Positions 27,175 to 36,415 of a DNA stretch of 64,000 nucleotides are shown here, piece by piece. Source of the DNA: Rhodococcus sp. 14-2470-1b (GTDB lineage Bacteria > Actinomycetota > Actinomycetes > Mycobacteriales > Mycobacteriaceae); assembly GCF_002259415.1 (NCBI RefSeq), contig NZ_NPFY01000012.1, positions 186,001 through 250,000 of the forward strand, given 5' to 3'. The position numbers were made by a program, and so were the translations under genes. The notes beneath the pieces are model-generated. The model worked only from the letters and a program-made list of their open reading frames with translations. It ran no database searches and was not told the origin of the DNA. Position 1 is the first letter of the stretch; every line of letters starts with the position of its first letter.

Positions 27175-27212
27175 GAAAGAGCCCGCACACCGGGGGGTGT
27201 GCGGGCTCTTTC
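27175..27212. terminator. Bidirectional Rho-independent terminator
   Basis: A perfect 17-bp stem starts with GAAAGAGCCCGCACACC, has the loop GGGG and ends in TCTTTC. The A-run on one side and T-run on the other suit termination of both gabD2 (+) and the convergent efflux gene (-). Confidence 0.85.
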
Positions 27213-27223
27213 GTGCTGTCGAA

Positions 27224-29197
27224 CTAGTTGACGCTGTGGCCGTTCAGTCCGGAGTTGACGTAGTGCTGACGAGGATCGGGGCGCGTGTGATTTTCAGGGA
27301 CGTGTGCGTCACCGAGCACTCGGGCGATTTGATCTTCGCTGAGTCCGAGGCGACGGAGTCGCTCGCAGACGGCGTCGAAGTCGAGCATTTTCGCGTCGAG
27401 TTCCTGCTGCAGTGCGACTACTTCGGCGCGGATGGCCTCGGCTTCGTCGAGTGCTTCGAGGGTGTCCTTGGGCTCGGGGAGCAAGAGGTTCAGCAGTCGA
27501 TCACGTGCATCGGTGCTGAGGCCCTCGAACGGTGCCGAACCCGATGGTGCTTCGTGGCGCCCGGTTCCGTCGAGTTCCGCTGCGACGTATTCGCGAGTGT
27601 CACCGAAGGACGGGATCTCGATGGTCTCTTCGCCTTCGACCGGTGCCTGAGCGAAGTCGATCGTCTTGCGCAGCGGGCGGTTCGGGATGAGGATGACCGC
27701 GATGAGCGTGACGATGGCGACGAATCCGGCGATCAGGAAGATCCGTCCGGTTGCATCACCGTAGGCGGTGCGGACGACGGCGAGGATCGGTGCGGGCAGT
27801 GACGTGAGGTCCAAGGATCCGCCACCACTCGAAGCACCGTCGACGCCCAGTTCGGCGAGGCCTGCCGCGGACTTCTCGGCGACACGGGTCGCGAGGAGCG
27901 AACCGAGAACCGAGACGCCGATCGCGCCGCCGAAGGTACGGAAGAATGCGACTGTCGACGAGGCTGCGCCGATGTTGTGGACGCTCACCGTGTTCTGGAC
28001 TGCGAGAACGAGGTTCTGCATCAACATGCCTGTTCCGAGTCCGACGATGGTGATGAAGACGCCGACGGTCCACAGGCTGGTTGCGTGGTCGATGGTTCCG
28101 AGGAGCAGGAATCCGATGACCAGCAGTACCGATCCGGTGACGATGAACGGCTTCCACTTTCCGAACTTGGTGATGAGTTGGCCGGATCCGACCGAGGCGA
28201 CGAGCATGCCGAACACCAGTGGGATGGAGAGCAATCCGGCTTCGGTGGGCGAGTAGCCGCGTGCGGTCTGGAAGTACTGGCCGAGGAAGGTGGTGGCTCC
28301 GAAGAGGCCGACACCGACTGCGATGGACGCGATGATGGCGAGTCCGGTGGTGCGTTCGGTGACGATCTTCAGCGGGATGATCGGGGACTTGTGACGTGCC
28401 TCGACGATGACCGTCAGGACGAGCAGCAGGAGTCCGCCGCCGACCAGGTATGCAGTCTCACGGGAGATCCAGGCGTAGTAGTCGGCCTTGCCTGCGAACG
28501 ACACCCACACGAGCAGAACCGAAACACCGGCGGTGAGAAGAAGTGCGCCGAGCCAGTCGATGGACACGTTGTCCTTGCGCTCGGTCTTGATGTGGAGCGT
28601 CTTCTGGAGCAGTCCGAGGGCTATGACGGCCAGCGGAACGCAGACGAAGAAGCACCAGCGCCAGCCGAGGGGGCTGTCGACGATCACGCCGCCGAGGATC
28701 GGACCACCGGACATGGATACAGCCATGACAGCGCCGGTGTAACCGGAGTAACGACCGCGGTCACGCGGGGAGACGATGGTGCCGATGATGGCGATGACGA
28801 GTGCCGTCAGGCCACCCATACCGATGCCCTGGATGACGCGAGCGCCGAGCAGGAGCGGAACGTTGTGGGCGAAGCCGGCGATCAACGAGCCGATGACGAA
28901 GATGACGATCGCGCTCTGGACGAGGACCTTCTTGTTGAAGAGGTCGGCGAGCTTGCCCCAGATGGGCGTCGACGCGGCGTTGGCCAGTAGGGCGGTGGTG
29001 ATGACCCAGGCGTAGGCGGTCTGCGATCCCTGCAGGTCACCGATGATGGTGGGCAGAGCCGTCGAGACGATCGTGGTGCTCAGCAGCGCGGTGAACAGCG
29101 CGGCGAGCAGTCCGGTGAGGGCCTCGAGGATTTGCCGGTGGGACATGGCGTCGGGATCGGCCTGTTGAATATTGGGCGGAGCTTCGGTGGTTGACAT
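27224..29197 (-). CDS. DHA2 (EmrB/QacA) 14-TM drug:H+ antiporter
   Basis: This 657-residue MFS transporter has motif A (WGKLADLFNKKVL), motif C-like GGPILGGVIVDSPLGWRWCFF and about 14 transmembrane helices, as in the EmrB/QacA family. A long cytoplasmic tail of some 125 residues (from about 530) with coiled-coil character (EALDEAEAIRAEVVALQQEL) is an extension found in some actinobacterial members. It follows the MarR gene by 4 bp, so it is probably a MarR-controlled multidrug exporter. ATG 29197 is used; a TTG further upstream would overlap marR. Confidence 0.9.
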   Translation of the reverse strand: MSTTEAPPNIQQADPDAMSHRQILEALTGLLAALFTALLSTTIVSTALPTIIGDLQGSQTAYAWVITTALLANAASTPIWGKLADLFNKKVLVQSAIVIFVIGSLIAGFAHNVPLLLGARVIQGIGMGGLTALVIAIIGTIVSPRDRGRYSGYTGAVMAVSMSGGPILGGVIVDSPLGWRWCFFVCVPLAVIALGLLQKTLHIKTERKDNVSIDWLGALLLTAGVSVLLVWVSFAGKADYYAWISRETAYLVGGGLLLLVLTVIVEARHKSPIIPLKIVTERTTGLAIIASIAVGVGLFGATTFLGQYFQTARGYSPTEAGLLSIPLVFGMLVASVGSGQLITKFGKWKPFIVTGSVLLVIGFLLLGTIDHATSLWTVGVFITIVGLGTGMLMQNLVLAVQNTVSVHNIGAASSTVAFFRTFGGAIGVSVLGSLLATRVAEKSAAGLAELGVDGASSGGGSLDLTSLPAPILAVVRTAYGDATGRIFLIAGFVAIVTLIAVILIPNRPLRKTIDFAQAPVEGEETIEIPSFGDTREYVAAELDGTGRHEAPSGSAPFEGLSTDARDRLLNLLLPEPKDTLEALDEAEAIRAEVVALQQELDAKMLDFDAVCERLRRLGLSEDQIARVLGDAHVPENHTRPDPRQHYVNSGLNGHSVN

Positions 29198-29201
29198 TGT
29201 T

Positions 29202-29675
29202 CTATCTCGCAATCAGTTTCAAGTGCGCTGTGTCCTGCGCGTCTTCGTTGAATGTGTTGTTGAGTTTCTGGATCGAATCGAGGGCGGCCAGCGCCTCCGT
29301 CTCGCTCCAATCGCTCAACATCTCGCGCAGTCGATTCGCGCGACGGTCCCAGATGACCTTGAGTTTCTCCCCGCCTTCGGACGAGACGCGCACTCTGGAT
29401 GCGCGTTTGTCGTCGGGATCGGGCGTTCGGTCGATGTATCCGAGATCCACCAGGTCTGCGATCTGCCGGCTGAGGGCGGACTGGCTGACGCAGAGCCTGT
29501 TGGCGAGGTCGGTCTGTCTGCATTCACCCTCCGTCGCGAGGATGGCCAGAACTCCGGTCAGTGCCTGCGGCAGGGGTGATTCCTCATCTCCGGTGGTCAC
29601 GGCCCGCTTGAGCGCCCGACCGAAGAGGAAAACCTCTTCGACCAGCGCCTCCGCGGTGGTAGTTCGTACTGCCAT
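29202..29675 (-). CDS. MarR-family regulator of the efflux pump
   Basis: This 157-residue winged-helix regulator has its DNA-reading helices at RQTDLANRLCVSQSALSRQI and the wing at PDPDDKRASRVRVSSEG, the textbook MarR wing Asp-Arg. ATG 29675 has a GGAG site; GTG/ATG codons further upstream lie in the AT-rich promoter. It is first in a two-gene operon with the DHA2 exporter, and an operator-like palindrome lies upstream. Confidence 0.9.
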   Translation of the reverse strand: MAVRTTTAEALVEEVFLFGRALKRAVTTGDEESPLPQALTGVLAILATEGECRQTDLANRLCVSQSALSRQIADLVDLGYIDRTPDPDDKRASRVRVSSEGGEKLKVIWDRRANRLREMLSDWSETEALAALDSIQKLNNTFNEDAQDTAHLKLIAR

Positions 29676-29731
29676 GAGGGCTCCAACGGTTCGAGTCAAT
29701 TACTTGCTGTCCGCAACCATATAGATAAATA

Positions 29732-29759
29732 GATGAGGTAAACAACTATTTTACCTATC
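29732..29759 (-). promoter_or_regulatory. AT-rich palindromic MarR operator
   Basis: AGGTAAA (29736-29742) and TTTACCT (29750-29756) form a 7-bp inverted repeat with a 7-base spacer. GAT (29732-29734) and ATC (29757-29759) extend the symmetry with one bulge. The stretch around it (29700-29760) is conspicuously AT-rich for this genome, as expected for the marR promoter. No other gene lies between here and the ABC operon end at 29847. Confidence 0.6.
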
Positions 29760-29846
29760 TTGTGGGTCACACTGGCGTCGAGAGCGGACAATCCGGACGA
29801 AGCGACACGCGAGGGAGCCGACCGACTCCGCGTACGACGGTAAGGA

Positions 29847-30899
29847 CTACCCCGAAGTTGCCGTGAACATTCCGCGTTCGATGGTCATGGTGACGGCGTC
29901 ACCTACCGAAGGGCGCGGCCCGCGAACCGCGCAGCGAAAGTCGACTCCGTGCGAGGCGACGACGACGTCGCTCGACTCACGGCCGAAGAGAGACGACGTG
30001 ATCACGCCTGCCGCGCAGTCGTGCGGCGAACCCGGTCCCAGGGCGATGTCCGACGGCATGACGGTCAACGTTCCACGACCCTGTCTCGCGTGCTCGACGA
30101 CATCGAGCATCACCTCGAGCGGGTGATCGTCCGCGTGGAACCTGCCGCCGTCGACGATGCCGGTGATGATGTTGGCGTCGGACAGGAACTTGGCGACGAA
30201 TGCCGAGGAAGGCCGCTGGACCAGTTCCTCCGGGGTGCCGATCTGCGCGATCGAGCCGCCGTCGAGCACCGCGACGCGGTCGGCCAGCGCCAATGCTTCG
30301 TTTCGGTCGTGCGTGACATGGATGACGGTGAGTCCGGCGGCGCGCGTCAGCGAGCGGAGTTCCAGTCGGAGTCGATCGCGCAGAGGCTCGTCGAGCGCCG
30401 AGAGCGCCTCGTCGAGCAACAGCGCCCGCGGCGTCCTCGCGAGGGCACGTGCCAACGCAACACGCTGCCGTTGTCCGCCGGACAGGGTCGCGGGGTTGCG
30501 CGACTCCAGGCCGGGGAGACCGACGAGTTCGAGGACTTCGCTCACGCGCCGTGTGCGATCCGAGCGCGACATCCCCGCGAGCTCCAACGGGTAGGAGACG
30601 TTCTTCCCGACGGAGCGATGCGGCCACAGGGCGTGCTGTTGGAACACCATGCCCAGTCCGCGATGTTCGGGCGCGATCGGGCGCCGCCCACCTGCCACGA
30701 CGTCGCCGCCGATGGTGACGGTGCCCGTCGTCGGCGTCAGAAATCCCGCGACCGTGCGCAGCAGGGTCGTCTTGCCTGAACCGGACGGCCCTACCAGCGC
30801 GAGGAATTCACCGTCGGCGACGTGAAGGTCGATGGCGCGTAAACCGACGGCGCCACCGGGATATTCGAGGTCGACGGCATCGAGGGAGATGGCGGACAT
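29847..30899 (-). CDS. Ferric-iron-type ABC transporter ATPase
   Basis: This 350-residue ATPase has Walker A GPSGSGKTT, the signature LSGGQRQRVALARAL, Walker B LLLDEALSALDE (Ala where Pro is usual) and the switch His in VTHDRNEA. A C-terminal regulatory OB-like domain (about 245-350) follows, as in FbpC/PotA. It powers the permease upstream in the operon; its ATG overlaps that gene's stop by one base. Confidence 0.88.
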   Translation of the reverse strand: MSAISLDAVDLEYPGGAVGLRAIDLHVADGEFLALVGPSGSGKTTLLRTVAGFLTPTTGTVTIGGDVVAGGRRPIAPEHRGLGMVFQQHALWPHRSVGKNVSYPLELAGMSRSDRTRRVSEVLELVGLPGLESRNPATLSGGQRQRVALARALARTPRALLLDEALSALDEPLRDRLRLELRSLTRAAGLTVIHVTHDRNEALALADRVAVLDGGSIAQIGTPEELVQRPSSAFVAKFLSDANIITGIVDGGRFHADDHPLEVMLDVVEHARQGRGTLTVMPSDIALGPGSPHDCAAGVITSSLFGRESSDVVVASHGVDFRCAVRGPRPSVGDAVTMTIERGMFTATSG

Positions 30900-32506
30900 C
30901 AGGCACTCTTCTTTCGGTCGGTGACGCCCGCGACGAGGCCGAGTCCGGCGATCCCGACCAGGGCGACGAGCAGGGACAGGGCCGACGCCGCGTTGTAGTC
31001 GCCCGCCTGCTGCAGGTTGAAGATCGACACCCCGAGCGTCTGCGTGCCGGGGGCGACGAGGAGAACCGACATGGTGAGCTCACGTACCGCCGTCAAGCCG
31101 ACCAGCACGGCACCGGAGGCGGCAGCGGGGATCGTCATCTTCCACGAGACGTCGTACAGGGCTCGCGCGGGCGAGGCGCCGGAGGAGCGGGCGACCTCTT
31201 CGAGTTGAACCGGCGTCGAGAGCAGCGGCGCCCTGACGGCCTGCACGACGATCGCGAGGAACGCCATGACATAGGCGCACAGGATCACCCAACGGGTGTC
31301 GAACAAGCCGGTCCAACGTCCGACGATCAGCCACCCGACTGCGATGACCAAACCCGGTATGGCCTGCGGGAGCATCGCGACCAGGTCGAGACCGGTGTTG
31401 TCGCGTGAGCGGGTGCGTGTCGTGACCACGCCCAGGGTCAGGCCGACCACTCCGCAGATCACCGCCGCACCGAGCGCCAACGTCAGCGAATTCTGAATGC
31501 CCACAACCGTTCCAGGTGCTGTGACTGCTGCGACGATGGAGTCGAGAGTGAGGTTGGCCCACGTCAGCGGAACACCGGGCGCGGGCAGCAACGCCTGGGT
31601 GGCGAGCGCGAAGATCGGCATTGCCGTGATGCTCAGTGCGAGAATCCAGGTGGCGAGGCCCACCGCGGACCGGCTGCGCCCCAGCGTGAGCCGAGTCGGG
31701 GGAGTGACCGGCCCGTCGAGAGCTGCACTCCTGCGGCTGAGTCCTCGGTCCGCCACTACCGCCACCACCGCCAGCAGCAACAGGACGATTCCGATGGCCG
31801 AGACCACCTCCAATGGCTGTGCGACGGTACCGGATTGGATGAACCGATACACCATCGTCGACAACGTCACGTATCGATCCGGCAGCCCGACGAGGGCGGG
31901 AATCCCGAAGTCCGCCAGATTCGATACCGCCACCAAGGTGAACGACGCGACCGCGGCCGGCCGCAGCAACGGCAGCGTCACGTACGTCAGCGCGCGCAGC
32001 GGGCTTGCCCCGGACATCCGCGCAGCCTCTTCGAGGTCGCCGGGAATGCGGCGCAAAGCTGCTGCGACGATCAGGTACGCAATGGGATAGGAGTGGATGG
32101 TCAGGAGGAAGACCACGCCGTCTCCGCCGTAGACGTTCCACAGCGGTCCGCCGAACCGCTCTGCCCAGAACGAGTTGATCATCCCGCTCGGCCCGAGCAG
32201 ACCGGTCCACGCGATCGCACCGACGAACGGCGGAATCAGCAACGGCGACAAAAGGACGAGCCGCAGTACCGAGCGGCCGGGAAGATCCGTCCGGTCGAGC
32301 AGTAGGGCCATCGCGACGGCGATCACCACGGCGAACAACGCCGACAGTCCCGCCGACACCACGCTGTTGACTGCAGCGTCGACGATACCGCCGTCGATCA
32401 GTTCGCGAACATGGTTGCCGCCCAGCCCGATCGACACCACTGCGCCGATGGGCGCCAGGATCGACACCGACACCACGACCCACAGCAGCAATCTCAGAGA
32501 CCACAA
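30899..32506 (-). CDS. Two-domain ABC permease, ferric-iron type (FbpB-like)
   Basis: The protein (about 535 residues) contains two fused permease halves with about 12 transmembrane helices. Each half has the EAA coupling loop: EEAARMSGASPLRALTYVTLP and EVARSSGASPARALYDVSW. This fusion is typical of Fe(III) permeases of the FbpB/SfuB kind. The start is uncertain. TTG 32506 follows the hairpin repeat, whereas a TTG at 32569 would read through the repeat and overlap the binding-protein stop. Confidence 0.85.
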   Translation of the reverse strand: MWSLRLLLWVVVSVSILAPIGAVVSIGLGGNHVRELIDGGIVDAAVNSVVSAGLSALFAVVIAVAMALLLDRTDLPGRSVLRLVLLSPLLIPPFVGAIAWTGLLGPSGMINSFWAERFGGPLWNVYGGDGVVFLLTIHSYPIAYLIVAAALRRIPGDLEEAARMSGASPLRALTYVTLPLLRPAAVASFTLVAVSNLADFGIPALVGLPDRYVTLSTMVYRFIQSGTVAQPLEVVSAIGIVLLLLAVVAVVADRGLSRRSAALDGPVTPPTRLTLGRSRSAVGLATWILALSITAMPIFALATQALLPAPGVPLTWANLTLDSIVAAVTAPGTVVGIQNSLTLALGAAVICGVVGLTLGVVTTRTRSRDNTGLDLVAMLPQAIPGLVIAVGWLIVGRWTGLFDTRWVILCAYVMAFLAIVVQAVRAPLLSTPVQLEEVARSSGASPARALYDVSWKMTIPAAASGAVLVGLTAVRELTMSVLLVAPGTQTLGVSIFNLQQAGDYNAASALSLLVALVGIAGLGLVAGVTDRKKSA

Positions 32507-32511
32507 ACCCT

Positions 32512-32551
32512 GTGAGTGAAAATGTGTCCTCCAGGACACATTTCCACTCAC
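32512..32551. repeat. 40-bp hairpin repeat, family A copy 2
   Basis: The arms are GTGAGTGAAAATGTGTCC and GGACACATTTCCACTCAC, with loop TCCA. They pair over 18 bp with one mismatch. It sits between the binding-protein and permease genes of one operon, so it may stabilise the upstream message or reduce downstream expression. Confidence 0.85.
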
Positions 32552-32558
32552 ATAGGAA

Positions 32559-33584
32559 CTATCCGACAAGTTCGGTGAACCTCTTGACCGCCTCGGGCTG
32601 AGATGCGGTGATCTCGTCGAGATCCGGGTTCAGCAGATTCAGATCGGCGAGAGCCGGCGCGCCATCGGGAGTTCCGACGTCACCACGCACCGGGAGGTAC
32701 TGTTGCTCGACCGCGAGCTCCTGACCTTGCTTGCCGACGAGGAAGTCCACGTACTTCTTCGCCGCGTCCTGATTCTTCGAATCGGCGAAGATACCCGCAG
32801 GCTGGGAGATGTACGGAACACCGTCCGTCGGGTACTCGAGGGCGATGGGCGAACCCTTCTCCGCCAGTTCGCGAACCAGGTAGTCGACGACGATTCCGAT
32901 CGGCTGAGTACCTGCCGCAACGGATTGTCCGACAGGGCCGTTGCTCTCGGCGACGATCGGTTCGTTCGCAGCAAGACCTTCGAGCCAGGGCTGGCCGAGG
33001 GACTCCTCGTTCAACCACACCGCGGTGTTGAATGCCGCCGCACCCGAGACATCGGGATTGGGAAGAGTGATCTGTCCCTTGTACTTCGGATCGGCGAGTT
33101 GCTGCCACGACGTCGGCGGCTCCGACACGGCACCGGTGTTGTACGCGATCACAGTGGGGATGATTCGGGTTCCTACGTAGTATCCGTCCGGATCGACGAT
33201 CTCCGGGTTCAACGCGGACACGTCCGCGGGGGTGTACTGGAGCAGCAGGTTCTCGTCCTTGTACCCCTCGAACGTCGGTGCATCCGCAGCCAGAAGCACA
33301 TCCGCACCGATCGAGCCCGTCTCACGCTCGGAAGCGATGCGCGCGTTGAGGTCTCCGGTACCGGCGCGGTAGACCTGCACCTCGATGTCCGGATTCGCGG
33401 CAGTGAACTCCGCGTTGAGTGCGTCGATCTTCGCCTGTGGTTCGGAGGTGTAGACCGTGAGGGTGCCGCCGCTGGACTCCGTGCCGGCAGCAGCGGGATC
33501 GGCAGGCTCGGAGCACGCGGACAGTGCAGCTATCGAGGCAATCGAAACGAGGACGCCCACGGCCGGGCGGCGAAAAGGTATCAC
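32559..33584 (-). CDS. Ferric-iron ABC transporter binding lipoprotein
   Basis: This 341-residue periplasm-side binding protein starts at GTG 33584 after an AGGAG site. Its lipobox is ALSAC (Cys at about residue 24). The sequence (LTVYTSEPQAKIDALNAEF, later QPAGIFADSKNQDAAKKYVDFL) fits the FbpA/FutA-type Fe(III) class of extracellular solute-binding proteins. It is the first gene of the three-gene transporter operon. Thiamine or phosphonate-type ligands are less likely alternatives. Confidence 0.85.
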   Translation of the reverse strand: MIPFRRPAVGVLVSIASIAALSACSEPADPAAAGTESSGGTLTVYTSEPQAKIDALNAEFTAANPDIEVQVYRAGTGDLNARIASERETGSIGADVLLAADAPTFEGYKDENLLLQYTPADVSALNPEIVDPDGYYVGTRIIPTVIAYNTGAVSEPPTSWQQLADPKYKGQITLPNPDVSGAAAFNTAVWLNEESLGQPWLEGLAANEPIVAESNGPVGQSVAAGTQPIGIVVDYLVRELAEKGSPIALEYPTDGVPYISQPAGIFADSKNQDAAKKYVDFLVGKQGQELAVEQQYLPVRGDVGTPDGAPALADLNLLNPDLDEITASQPEAVKRFTELVG

Positions 33585-33684
33585 GTGACAAGCTCCTGAC
33601 GAACGACGAAGCTGACATCGTGACCGTCCCGAACGACGCGAGTCGGTCGCCGCGGGAAACGCGAAGTGGACGGGTCGTGAAGGA

Positions 33685-34617
33685 CTACGCCGTCGTTGCC
33701 AGAGCAGCAGCCAAACCGAATGCAACAGCAAGCACGCAGACGTGGACGGCAGCACGCACAGTCGACTCGTCGGCTTTCGTGCGATGAGCGGCTACCGACA
33801 CCAGCCAGGTGGCGCGCAACCGTCGGGCAAGCACCACGAGGACGACGAGAAGAACGGTCTTGCCGAGGACGATACGGCCGTATCCGGTGTCGACCAGGGC
33901 CGACAAGCCACCGAGTTTCACAGCAGCGTTGACGGTGCCGCTCACGGCGAGAATCCACACCGACCACCACGCCAGGCGCGAATACACGGGCAACACTGCG
34001 GCCCAGGCGCCCCGCGCACGCAAGGTCAGGGCCATCGCGGCCAGAACGCCGATCCAGACCGACGCCGCGACGGTGTGCACGGACACGAACAACGCGCCGA
34101 GGACCTGCTGCGACATGTGCCCTGTGACAGGACGCGCCACGAGCGCGACGACGGTGAGGACGACGACGGGTACCGGGGACAGACAGCGCCCACGCTGCCT
34201 CGCAGAGTTCGAGGGCATCGCCGTCCGATACGCGAACAACGAATACGTCACCGCCGCTGCGATGCATGCAACGGTCACCACACCCAATTGCCCCACGGTG
34301 ATGTCGGTGAGGAACGTCGCGAAGTTCGACACCGACAGTCTGCTGATCCCACCCCCGAACGACTCCGTCGCCGCCGTCGCCAGCAGCGCGGTCTCGACTG
34401 CGGTCCACAGGCCACCGACGACGACGGCGGTGCGCCACACCGGAGGCTTCGACCGATCCGGAAACAGATCCGTGCGCAGCAGAGCAAGCCCGAGCGTCGT
34501 CGCCCCGAGGCAGTCCGCGACAACGCGGAGCACCGACGACGGGTCGGGGCCGTCGGGGTGGGCGAGCAACCATGCCAGGCCCACCCCGACGATGCCCGCC
34601 GCCCCTGCGGCGAGCAC
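33685..34617 (-). CDS. copD: CopD-family copper membrane protein
   Basis: The protein (310 residues from GTG 34617) has eight or so transmembrane helices and the CopD domain in its second half (RPVTGHMSQQVLGALFVSVHTVAASVWIG with His ligands, then RLAWWSVWILAVSGTVNA). CopD works with CopC in copper uptake or handling at the membrane. Between the copC stop and this GTG no other usual start is in frame, so a few N-terminal residues could be missed if a CTG is used. Confidence 0.85.
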   Translation of the reverse strand: MLAAGAAGIVGVGLAWLLAHPDGPDPSSVLRVVADCLGATTLGLALLRTDLFPDRSKPPVWRTAVVVGGLWTAVETALLATAATESFGGGISRLSVSNFATFLTDITVGQLGVVTVACIAAAVTYSLFAYRTAMPSNSARQRGRCLSPVPVVVLTVVALVARPVTGHMSQQVLGALFVSVHTVAASVWIGVLAAMALTLRARGAWAAVLPVYSRLAWWSVWILAVSGTVNAAVKLGGLSALVDTGYGRIVLGKTVLLVVLVVLARRLRATWLVSVAAHRTKADESTVRAAVHVCVLAVAFGLAAALATTA

Positions 34618-34641
34618 CCACCACCGGCGGAACGCGCTCAG

Positions 34642-35160
34642 CTACTTGTCCTTCGGCTTGCGCAACGCGTAGGCGAGACCACCTGCGAAGACGAGGACAC
34701 CCGCGACGAGGAAGATCCACACGGGGATTCCTCCGCCGCTGTCGTCGTCGGACTCGCCGCCTCCGGTAGCGGACGCCGCGGCACCTGGTGTACCTGCACC
34801 CTCGGTGGTCAACGTGAACCCGATCGTGCCGCTGATGGGATGGCCGTCGGCCGACGTCACGCGGTAGGCGATCGTGTACTCGCCGGCCGGGCCGAGTTCG
34901 CCGACGTCGACGACGATGCTCTGGCCTTCGATCCGCGGGTCACCCTTGGACCACAGGTTGCCGTCCGGTCCGACGACGTTCAGAGTTGCGAACTGCGACT
35001 GCGGAACTTCGTTGAACGAGACCGCCACCTGCGCAGGCCCTGCGGCGATCTCGGAACCGTCGGCCGGAGTGGACCCGGTGACCACGGAGTGAGCGGATGC
35101 CGTGGGCGCGCCGATCAGCAGCGCCGAGATCGCGACTGCGGCAACGATCAGCTTTCTCAT
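34642..35160 (-). CDS. copC: CopC-domain secreted copper-binding protein
   Basis: This 172-residue protein has a signal peptide ending in ASA, after which the mature protein begins with the His that forms the CopC copper site (HSVVTGSTPADGS). The second ligand region is TSADGHPISGTIGF. A Gly/Ser/Asp linker leads to a C-terminal transmembrane anchor (VWIFLVAGVLVFAGGLAYAL). It would bind Cu(II) on the outer face and hand it to CopD. Its ATG overlaps the ycnI stop by 4 bases. Confidence 0.92.
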   Translation of the reverse strand: MRKLIVAAVAISALLIGAPTASAHSVVTGSTPADGSEIAAGPAQVAVSFNEVPQSQFATLNVVGPDGNLWSKGDPRIEGQSIVVDVGELGPAGEYTIAYRVTSADGHPISGTIGFTLTTEGAGTPGAAASATGGGESDDDSGGGIPVWIFLVAGVLVFAGGLAYALRKPKDK

Positions 35161-35831
35161 GACCGGCGTCCTCGCACGGTCGCGCCGATGCCGAGTGCGG
35201 CACCGAGGGCACCGAGAACCAGTGCTCCGCCGGCGAGCCAGCGTGCTGTGGTGTCGGATTCGGAACCTTGTGCTGCCTCGGTGGAATCCGACGCCTCGGT
35301 GGAAGTCGATACCGAATGACCGCCGTGACCGTCGGAACCGGCGGCCGCGAGCGTCAGCGACGGCGCCGGGTATTCGGGTTCACTTCCATCGGCGGCCGGT
35401 TCCTCGGTCCACTCGACGACCTCGCCGTCGTTGTAGGTCTGGACGGCCGGGAAGCTGACGGTGTCCTCCTCGGGCAGGGGACCCGCGGACAGCAGGAACT
35501 GTTGGAACTGTCCGGGCAGCACCTCTGCGCCCGGACTCGCAGTCCACGTGACTGCGGTGGCGAGGCCTTCGGCGTTCTTGTCCACGACCGAAGTCCAACC
35601 CGGAATCGGCTGGGTGCGTGCGGAATTGAGGCCCGGGAGTTCGACCTTGACCGACGACGTCGCAGCGGTGTCCGATTCGGTGGGGACGCGGAAGGTCAGG
35701 ACGGCGTATCCGCCCTGCGCGGCGTCGGGTGCGACGACCGAGACGTGTGCGGAGGCCGCACCCGCTCCGACGACGAGGGTGAGTGATGCGGTGCCTGCGA
35801 TGATCGAGGCACGACGAATCAAGCTGTTCAT
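35157..35831 (-). CDS. ycnI: YcnI/DUF1775 copper-associated protein
   Basis: This 224-residue protein has a signal peptide followed immediately by HVSVVAPDAAQGG, where the N-terminal His is the copper ligand known for YcnI. The DUF1775 domain (residues 30-165) includes PGWTSVVDK and GEVVEWTEEP. A His/Gly-Ser linker and a C-terminal helix anchor it. It is co-translated with copC, forming a ycnI-copC-copD copper unit. Confidence 0.9.
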   Translation of the reverse strand: MNSLIRRASIIAGTASLTLVVGAGAASAHVSVVAPDAAQGGYAVLTFRVPTESDTAATSSVKVELPGLNSARTQPIPGWTSVVDKNAEGLATAVTWTASPGAEVLPGQFQQFLLSAGPLPEEDTVSFPAVQTYNDGEVVEWTEEPAADGSEPEYPAPSLTLAAAGSDGHGGHSVSTSTEASDSTEAAQGSESDTTARWLAGGALVLGALGAALGIGATVRGRRS

Positions 35832-35880
35832 GGTGATGGGTACTTTCTCGAAAGACGATGTGGCAGAGATGATCGGAGAT

Positions 35881-36402
35881 TCACGCCGACGTCGGCGGGC
35901 CACGCCTCGAGATGGATGTCGTGAACTTGAATGTTGCGGCGGAGACCGGGTTCGAGGCCGCGATGGTGAGTCTGGGTGGAACAGCGAGGCGACGCGGTGG
36001 ATCCACTACCGATCGGACCACGGCCGTGATCGGCCCGTACAGCCGCTCGGCCGTGCACACCGAAACCGCGGCCAGTGCCGATGCGGCAACATGGAATGCA
36101 GCCATGGTCGGGCTCGGCAGAATCGTGTGGCCGTGCATCACCGCGTGCGGATCCCCGACGACAAGGGCGACGTGCGACGCGAACTGACCGAGCAACAACC
36201 CCGCAAGAAGCAACGGCACGGTCGCGCGGCCGGACCGCGGCACAGCGGAGACGACACCGATCCCGAGACCCACGATCAGCACCAACACGGCCGCCGAACC
36301 CGAGGGGTAACCACCGTCGGCCCACCCGTGCGCTGCCACGGACAGCGACACCGTCGTCGCGCCGACAGCTCCGCCGCGAAGCGAAGCAGCGGGCGACCTC
36401 AT
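35881..36402 (-). CDS. Membrane protein of the copper operon, unknown
   Basis: This 173-residue protein has four or five transmembrane helices, including SGSAAVLVLIVGLGIGVVSAV and TVPLLLAGLLLGQFASHVAL. Scattered His (HVAL, HAVMHGHT, AFHVA) lie in or near the membrane. I do not recognise a named family, but such a protein often accompanies YcnI/CopC/CopD in actinobacteria. It lies 49 bp before ycnI and 13 bp after the DUF6474 gene on the same strand. Confidence 0.7.
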   Translation of the reverse strand: MRSPAASLRGGAVGATTVSLSVAAHGWADGGYPSGSAAVLVLIVGLGIGVVSAVPRSGRATVPLLLAGLLLGQFASHVALVVGDPHAVMHGHTILPSPTMAAFHVAASALAAVSVCTAERLYGPITAVVRSVVDPPRRLAVPPRLTIAASNPVSAATFKFTTSISRRGPPTSA

Positions 36403-36415
36403 GGAACCGGAAGTA

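Noticed and set aside
27224..29675. MarR-efflux operon as antibiotic-resistance island
   Set aside because: Base composition and codon use match neighbours and there are no mobility genes; it looks like core chromosomal content.
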